From a bacterium (GTDB lineage: Bacteria; UBP14; UBA6098; JAFGQG01): 7,105 nucleotides of DNA. Positions 1 through 4,662 of the stretch are shown piece after piece; position 1 is the stretch's first letter, and the number at the start of each line of letters is the position of its first letter. The notes under the pieces are model-generated. The model was not told the origin of the DNA. It made no database searches and saw nothing but the letters and a program-made list of their open reading frames with translations. Made by a program: the position numbers and the translations under genes. The stretch is from positions 1-7,105 of the forward strand of contig JAFGGQ010000012.1 of the NCBI GenBank assembly GCA_016930435.1. Reading direction: 5' to 3'.

Positions 1-6
1 CAAATT

Positions 7-10
7 AGGG
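7..10 (+). promoter_or_regulatory. Possible Shine-Dalgarno for the first gene
   Basis: AGGG with a 5-nt spacer before the ATG at 16. The reading frame stays open to the window edge, so an upstream start cannot be excluded from the frame alone. This site, together with the signal peptide directly after the ATG, makes 16 the best start. Confidence 0.35.
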
Positions 11-15
11 CTATA

Positions 16-2439
16 ATGAAAATTTCTGTACTATTTCCTTTATTCCTATTATTATCTTCTAATATCACTTATACCGAGGTAGATACCCTTACTAATCTAA
101 GTAAGGTTATCGGCGGAGCTGGCTGGGAAGTAGAATTCAAGGACGGAAGGCTTTATGCTGGCTGCGGAGCTTCACTCCTTGTCTATGAAGCAGCTGACCC
201 TTCAATTGATTCAGTAATTGCTCATCGAAATTTCACTTCATTAATCAATGATATTGTAATCACCGAAGGCAAAATTATATTTATAGCTGCCAACCACGAC
301 GGTTTATATGCCTTAGACGGTAACGATTTAGACTTACCTATCATGGCATACTACCCTATGCCTGATGCCCAACATAGCGCCATGGATATCGAATTCATTC
401 CCCCAGATACTCTCTGGGTAGCTACCTATCAAGGAATGGTGAAATTACTTTTCGGGGGAGATTGTTTCATAGAAGTTAGTATATACTTCGAGGAGATCAA
501 GGTACTGGGAACGGGAAGTCGTGATTCCCTCCTTGCAGTTGCGATCAGACAGGGCTCGGGGATATTTGCCACTGGTGGGATAAGGCTTTTTAGTACCAGC
601 AGGGGGGAGCTGAACTTTATTACGGAATACATCGCTTCTAGTTTGATGTTAGTAGAAGATGCCCGGTTCGCTGATCTTCGGGATGACATTATTTATGTCT
701 GCGGAGGAAGTGTAAGCGGTCTGGGTTTTCAGGGGCTTTTTATTGCTCTGCAATATGATACATCCGGATTAAATCAGGTTGGACGATATACTATAAGCGG
801 AGTTCCTCTGCAACCCCCTCATATCCAGAATATGGACAGCCGGAACGACACCCTGTTTTTGGCAGTCAATGCTGGCACTGATTTGGATGGTACCTTTTGC
901 CCTGTTTTAGACGGCACCTGCCTTCCTGATTCCCTACCCCTCATCGACAAGTTGCGGACTATAGGGCTCTTTTTCGATGTTTCTCTTCATGATAGACTCC
1001 CTGCAATTGCTGTAGCTGCTGAATGGTTCGGGATCGCATGGGGTGATCTAACCCGGCTGGGCAGCATTTGGGGAGCAGTGGATACCATTGCTATGCACCC
1101 CACGGGAGGCTGGGGAAAACGCTGCTCGATTCAAAACGATACTCTCTGGTTATGCTGGGAAGGTTATGGGGCTGGTATATTCGACGTGAGTGATCTCTCT
1201 AATCCCGTCCAGATCGGAAGGATCAAGCAGCATTTTACTTCAGATCTGGTAAGAATAGATACCCTAGTTTTCCTGGGCTGTTATACTAATAATGTGCAAA
1301 TCTTCAACATTGCCCCTTGGTACCGTGGCGGGATTCCTGTACCTATTGGAATTTACAATCCTGGTGATGGTTATACCGATTGTCTAACCCTACTTTACAC
1401 CGATCTTGGTCCCCGCATTGCCATTGATGGAGATGGAGGGATATTTCCCACTGCTGCAAATCAGGGTGTATTCCTGATCGACCCTGAGGAAGCTCCTGAT
1501 TGTTCCACCAAAGGACATTTGTTCAGTGGTCGAATACCCATCGAGATGCTCTCTTTTGGAGATACTCTGATTACTTTGTTTGATGATTCAGTAATTATTG
1601 TAAAAGTATTCAGTGATTCCGCAATAAGAATAACCGAAACCGGAATTCCTGGTAACGGGAAGGATATCTACCGGGAGAGAAATTTCATAGCTGTAGCTTG
1701 TGGAAGTGAGGGTGCCCAGCTTTACCAATATGAATGCGATAGTATGAGCTTGATCGGAGGCTGGGAAGAAGAAACCTGTGTGGGAGTTGGTTACCAGGAC
1801 ACTCTGCTTTATGCCTGCTGCCGCAATAAGGGGCTTTTTGTGTTGGATATTTGGTCTCCAGGGTTGCCGGAAGTGGTAGCCTGGTTCCCTGGTTCCGGAG
1901 GTTGGGAAATGCTTGCCGGAGGCGTTAGTGATATTAGCTTTGACGAAGATGGCAATATTTTCCTGATCGACTTCCATGCCTCATGCTTCATCCTGGATGC
2001 TTATGAACGGAATCCTGTAGGGATGACAGAAAAATTAAGCACTGTTGATAAACACCATCTGACCTGTTATCCCAATCCATTTAACTGTTCAACCACTATT
2101 ACGGTTGCGTTTAAATGTTCAGCCAGTTCACCACTTAATTCTAACGGCCCAAACACTGGCCTGGTGCAGTGTGATATTCGGATTTATAATATTAACGGAC
2201 GCTGGGTCTCATCGGAGAATACTGATGTTATGGAAAAAACTACAAATAGTATAGAGTGCTACGCTGCTCCGAACAAGCATCCTGCCAAAACGGTTAATCC
2301 CCGAAACATTGATAATCCTTATGCCGTAAAGGTAAATTATTCTTGGCAGCCCGATCCTTCTCTTCCTTCCGGAATTTATTTTATTAAAGCTACAAGGGGA
2401 GAAGACTTTATTGTAAAAAGGGTAGTCTATTTGAAATAG
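16..2439 (+). CDS. Secreted LVIVD-like beta-propeller protein with C-terminal type IX sorting domain
   Basis: 807 residues, complete, ending in TAG. Residues 1-20 (MKIS, a hydrophobic core, then SSNITYT) form a signal peptide, which supports this start; an AGGG lies 5 nt upstream of the ATG. Residues about 30-665 repeat a unit of roughly 45 residues of the form 'D-(T/G)-x-(L/I)-(W/Y/F)-(V/L)-A ... G-(L/I)-x-(V/I)-(F/L)-D', clearest at 82-101, 372-397 (with DVSDLSNP) and 592-622 (with DIWSPGLPEV). This pattern is typical of LVIVD-type beta-propellers. About 14 repeats would make two seven-bladed propellers, but that count is by eye. Residues 684-807 are the sorting domain: CYPNPFNCST at 684-693, IYNINGR at 723-729, W777, SGIYFI at 785-790 and VVYLK at the end. 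The protein is probably exported to the periplasm by Sec, then across the outer membrane by type IX secretion. No catalytic motif is visible and the ligand is unknown. It is rich in cysteine (about 20). A structural or binding role is inference. Confidence 0.88.
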   Translation: MKISVLFPLFLLLSSNITYTEVDTLTNLSKVIGGAGWEVEFKDGRLYAGCGASLLVYEAADPSIDSVIAHRNFTSLINDIVITEGKIIFIAANHDGLYALDGNDLDLPIMAYYPMPDAQHSAMDIEFIPPDTLWVATYQGMVKLLFGGDCFIEVSIYFEEIKVLGTGSRDSLLAVAIRQGSGIFATGGIRLFSTSRGELNFITEYIASSLMLVEDARFADLRDDIIYVCGGSVSGLGFQGLFIALQYDTSGLNQVGRYTISGVPLQPPHIQNMDSRNDTLFLAVNAGTDLDGTFCPVLDGTCLPDSLPLIDKLRTIGLFFDVSLHDRLPAIAVAAEWFGIAWGDLTRLGSIWGAVDTIAMHPTGGWGKRCSIQNDTLWLCWEGYGAGIFDVSDLSNPVQIGRIKQHFTSDLVRIDTLVFLGCYTNNVQIFNIAPWYRGGIPVPIGIYNPGDGYTDCLTLLYTDLGPRIAIDGDGGIFPTAANQGVFLIDPEEAPDCSTKGHLFSGRIPIEMLSFGDTLITLFDDSVIIVKVFSDSAIRITETGIPGNGKDIYRERNFIAVACGSEGAQLYQYECDSMSLIGGWEEETCVGVGYQDTLLYACCRNKGLFVLDIWSPGLPEVVAWFPGSGGWEMLAGGVSDISFDEDGNIFLIDFHASCFILDAYERNPVGMTEKLSTVDKHHLTCYPNPFNCSTTITVAFKCSASSPLNSNGPNTGLVQCDIRIYNINGRWVSSENTDVMEKTTNSIECYAAPNKHPAKTVNPRNIDNPYAVKVNYSWQPDPSLPSGIYFIKATRGEDFIVKRVVYLK

Positions 2440-2504
2440 TTAAATGTAATCTGATTTGTAATGAATAGTCACAATAAAACCTGGCATTTTTACAGCAAAG
2501 ATAA
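2440..2504. other. Short intergenic gap without a terminator
   Basis: 65 AT-rich bases between the TAG of the propeller gene and the ATG of the glycoside hydrolase gene. No stem followed by a T-run is visible and no convincing promoter was found, so readthrough transcription from gene 1 into gene 2 is plausible. A 15-codon ATG frame (2461-2508) ends with its TGA overlapping the start of the next gene in an ATGA arrangement; there is no independent evidence that it is translated. Confidence 0.5.
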
Positions 2505-4376
2505 ATGAAGTCTTTAATATTACTGATGAGATATGTAATCATACTGATAATTATTGCAATCTCAATAACCCTTGCCCAATACCACCCCTATGAATCCAGT
2601 CCCTTCGGGTTTCATCCCGCCAAAGTAACTTCTTTTGGTTACCCCAACATAGGATATTTTGATGCTGAATATATTGGGATCCATTGGACCCGGGAAGCGG
2701 TCTATGCCTTCTGGTTTTTTGTTCAGCCAGAGTTGTTCGACACTACCCTGGATTTTTCCTTCTATGATAACCAATATTCGGTGATCCCGGATTCCATCTG
2801 TATATTAGGAAATATAGCTCCCCAGGGTGGGCGCGACGAGGGACGCTGTCTGGACTCCTCCTGGCTGCCTGTTGATTCAGTACAATATGTACGGTTTGTC
2901 CTGCGGACAATTGAGCGCTACGATGGCGATGGCTTTGCTGATATGCCCGGGCTGACCAACCCCATCAAGTACTGGCAGGTGGGTAATGAACCCGACGGCA
3001 GCGAGCGGTTACACTTCGCAAGGCTGCAAAAAATGACCTACCACGCCATTAAGGAAGCGGACTCCACGGCCCAGGTACTTATCGGGGGCTGCACCGGATT
3101 CCCCTATGGCTATATTTATGCTTATAACCGGCGCTTTGCCCCATTCGTTGAAGAACTTGCCGGGTGCTGCTTCGATATCTTCGATATGCACTGGTACGGG
3201 GAAGCCAACGGAGAATATAACCTAATGGATACCGAATCAAGAGAAGATGCGTTGGCCTATATATGCGATCATTTAATTGCAAACGGATATTCACCTGACC
3301 TCCCCATCTGGATAACGGAAATGGGAACTTACTCCGGCGACCCTTTACCAATGGGTCCACATTATGATCCGCTCTTTCAATCCGAAGCGCAGCAAGCCGC
3401 AGACCTATTTAAGCGCTATGTCTATCCTCTTTCAAAAGGTGTGAAAAAAGTCTTTATGGCTTTTGGACTGATCGAAGGTTTCATGTATGATGGAGGCTAT
3501 TTCGATTTTACCGGTCTGATTTATGATGGCTGGGGTCCTTATGACCAGGGGCTCGGTGCTAAAAAACTGGGGTATTACACCTATAAAAAGATGACTGAGT
3601 TATTAGGAAATTGCAGCTGGGAAACCGTAGATGACCTTTCCATACCAGATAGCCACGTGTTCATCTGCAAGGTGGAGCGCGTTAGTGCCCCGGTAGCCAT
3701 TGCCTGGTGGGATTATTACCGGGATCCGCATTATTCAGTGGGAGATTCACTATTGATATTTATTCCCCTTATGGAGGCTGACTCCCTTGTTATCAACAAT
3801 GTCGTTCCTCATTGCAGCCTGGGCATTGAAATCCTTGACTATGAAACCGCCTTTGAAATGGATACCATTGTGGTGATAAGAGACACCTTGAAACTCCGGT
3901 TGGGCAAGGATCCGGTGATCCTGGAACTGCTCAATCCGGTAGCAATTATGGAAAAGAGGAACGATCTCTTTCCGAAAAATTTTGCTCTTTTGGTTTGTCC
4001 CAATCCGTTCAATGAATCAACCACTATCATGCTTGATTTCGGAAGTTCTGCTAAAGCACAACTTCACCATGAAGATCTAATTGGTATAAAAATTTATGAT
4101 ATTAACGGCCGGTTGGTTTGTTCCCCCTTTACCATCACTTTGTTTGGGATGTTCCCTGAGCTCAGTAGTACTGAGCTTTTCGAATCGGGGGAAACCCAAG
4201 AAGATTCAGATAATTTTCTTACCCCCAAAATGTGGGGAAAATTGTCCCGAGAAAGTGGGACAAAAGGAAAAGAGTTCGTCTGGACGCCAGAATCTTTTCT
4301 ACCCTCGGGAATCTATTTTATCCGTGCGGAAATGGTTAATAAATGTATAACAACGCGGGTGGTTTATTTGAGATGA
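2505..4376 (+). CDS. Secreted clan GH-A glycoside hydrolase-like protein with type IX sorting domain
   Basis: 623 residues, complete, ending in TGA. Residues 1-24 are a signal peptide with a long Ile/Leu core ending TLA before Q25; Met8 could also start but would shorten the basic head. Residues about 26-365 read as a TIM barrel. WQVGNEPDG around 158-166 has the Asn-Glu-Pro of clan GH-A, making Glu162 the candidate acid/base. FDMHWYG with His229 lies on a later strand. PIWITEMG places Glu272 as the candidate nucleophile. The 110-residue spacing is in the range expected for strands 4 and 7 of retaining GH-A enzymes (GH5, GH39 and relatives). Residues about 370-480 look like the beta-sandwich that often follows the barrel (AIAWWDYYRD, then KDPVILEL). 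The sorting domain runs 498-623 with PNPFNEST, IKIYDINGR (528-536), W593, SGIYFI and VVYLR. The likely role is cleavage of a beta-linked polysaccharide outside the cell; substrate and family are not assignable. The start follows the previous gene by 65 bp with only a weak Shine-Dalgarno. Its tail carries palindromic inserts. Confidence 0.88.
   Translation: MKSLILLMRYVIILIIIAISITLAQYHPYESSPFGFHPAKVTSFGYPNIGYFDAEYIGIHWTREAVYAFWFFVQPELFDTTLDFSFYDNQYSVIPDSICILGNIAPQGGRDEGRCLDSSWLPVDSVQYVRFVLRTIERYDGDGFADMPGLTNPIKYWQVGNEPDGSERLHFARLQKMTYHAIKEADSTAQVLIGGCTGFPYGYIYAYNRRFAPFVEELAGCCFDIFDMHWYGEANGEYNLMDTESREDALAYICDHLIANGYSPDLPIWITEMGTYSGDPLPMGPHYDPLFQSEAQQAADLFKRYVYPLSKGVKKVFMAFGLIEGFMYDGGYFDFTGLIYDGWGPYDQGLGAKKLGYYTYKKMTELLGNCSWETVDDLSIPDSHVFICKVERVSAPVAIAWWDYYRDPHYSVGDSLLIFIPLMEADSLVINNVVPHCSLGIEILDYETAFEMDTIVVIRDTLKLRLGKDPVILELLNPVAIMEKRNDLFPKNFALLVCPNPFNESTTIMLDFGSSAKAQLHHEDLIGIKIYDINGRLVCSPFTITLFGMFPELSSTELFESGETQEDSDNFLTPKMWGKLSRESGTKGKEFVWTPESFLPSGIYFIRAEMVNKCITTRVVYLR
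4045..4112 (+). repeat. 68-bp direct repeat, copy 1 (inside the sorting domain of gene 2)
   Basis: Matches 6884-6951 in the third gene without gaps, with 5 mismatches in 68 (counted by eye). The identical blocks are 20 bp and 26 bp long, separated by one T/C difference. It encodes SSAKAQLHHEDLIG and the following IKIYDINGR strand, residues 514-536. Immediately upstream, the same alignment (3994-4044 against the third gene) is far more diverged, at roughly 14 mismatches in 51 bases. Confidence 0.85.
4113..4199. repeat. In-frame palindromic segment, 87 bp, with imperfect terminal inverted repeats
   Basis: The ends are inverted repeats. TTCCCCC at 4121-4127 pairs perfectly with GGGGGAA at 4187-4193. 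The match extends imperfectly outward, so 4113-4127 resembles the reverse complement of 4187-4199. Inside lie GGGA-TGT-TCCC (4146-4156) and a 9-bp perfect palindrome, AGCTCAGTA / TACTGAGCT, around a single base (4159-4177). GGG-GAAA-CCC (4188-4197) overlaps the right end. The segment codes for residues about 537-565 of the hydrolase's sorting domain, in the loop between INGR and W593, and keeps the frame open. A palindromic insertion element is inferred; the exact borders are uncertain. Confidence 0.5.
4223..4263. repeat. Two adjacent hairpins in the same sorting-domain loop
   Basis: CCCCA (4223-4227) pairs with TGGGG (4233-4237) over a 5-nt loop. Directly after it, TTGTCCC (4242-4248) pairs with GGGACAA (4257-4263) over an 8-nt loop. 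Both lie in coding sequence for residues about 573-587, just before W593. The second stem resembles the GTCCCCA/TGGGGAC stem at the same place in the third gene. Confidence 0.55.
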
Positions 4377-4453
4377 TTATTCCCAGTACTACCAGGATTA
4401 AGTTTCCCCAATACATCCATGGGCTGGATTCTGAATTCCAGATCACAAGCACT

Positions 4454-4478
4454 CAATGTGCTAAAAGTGCATTGTTTT
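4454..4478 (+). terminator. Weak terminator-like hairpin after the glycoside hydrolase gene
   Basis: CAATGTGC (4454-4461) and GTGCATTG (4467-4474) form an 8-pair stem with two G-T wobbles and a 5-nt TAAAA loop, followed by TTTT (4475-4478). An alternative 5-bp stem, AGCAC/GTGCT (4448-4462), competes for the same bases. The stem is GC-poor and the T-run short, so termination would be inefficient if real. It lies 78 nt after the stop codon. Confidence 0.25.
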
Positions 4479-4587
4479 ACAGCCTAGATCATTGTGGGAA
4501 AGAATTTACAAATAATCTTCAAAACTTAATCTCCAGTTGGTATATATCAGATGAATTATAGTCTGGATTATATAAATAATATCGAAC

Positions 4588-4615
4588 TTGACCACTATGA
4601 GAACACCTATATTAT
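4588..4615 (+). promoter_or_regulatory. Candidate sigma-70-type promoter for the serine hydrolase gene
   Basis: TTGACC (4588-4593) and TATTAT (4610-4615) each differ from consensus at one base and are separated by 16 nt. Initiation near 4622 would leave a leader of about 40 nt before the ATG at 4663. The surroundings are so AT-rich that chance matches are likely, and Bacteroidota-type organisms often use a different consensus. Confidence 0.3.
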
Positions 4616-4662
4616 TAAATATTCCTAGCGTATTATCCTTGAAACTCATATAATTTGATTGA

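Larger units (their letters stand above)
4377..4662. other. AT-rich intergenic region before the serine hydrolase gene
   Basis: 286 bases between the TGA of gene 2 and the ATG of gene 3, becoming very AT-rich after about 4500. It holds a weak terminator-like hairpin and a plausible promoter, listed separately. The short open frames crossing it on either strand show no signal peptide, motif or ribosome site that would support a gene. Gene 3 is therefore probably transcribed on its own. Confidence 0.55.

Noticed and set aside
429-1991. Minus-strand open frames of 60-129 codons within the first gene
   Set aside because: They lie opposite a well-supported exported protein, lack ribosome sites, and their products show no motif; they are shadows of the + strand gene.
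2122-2160. Possible palindromic insert in the tail of the first gene (GCCAGT/ACTGGC)
   Set aside because: Only 6 bp pair across a 27-nt loop, and the longer insertion at 2203-2340 shows no convincing stem. The palindromic pattern of genes 2 and 3 is therefore not claimed for gene 1.
4343-4561. 72-codon + frame overlapping the end of the glycoside hydrolase gene
   Set aside because: It starts inside the VVYLR tail in another frame, crosses the terminator-like hairpin, and has no signal peptide, ribosome site or recognisable domain.
4649-4654. TATAAT nine bases before the ATG of gene 3
   Set aside because: No -35 element lies at a workable distance (TTGAAA is only 4 nt upstream), and use would give an almost leaderless transcript. 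The pair at 4588-4615 fits better.
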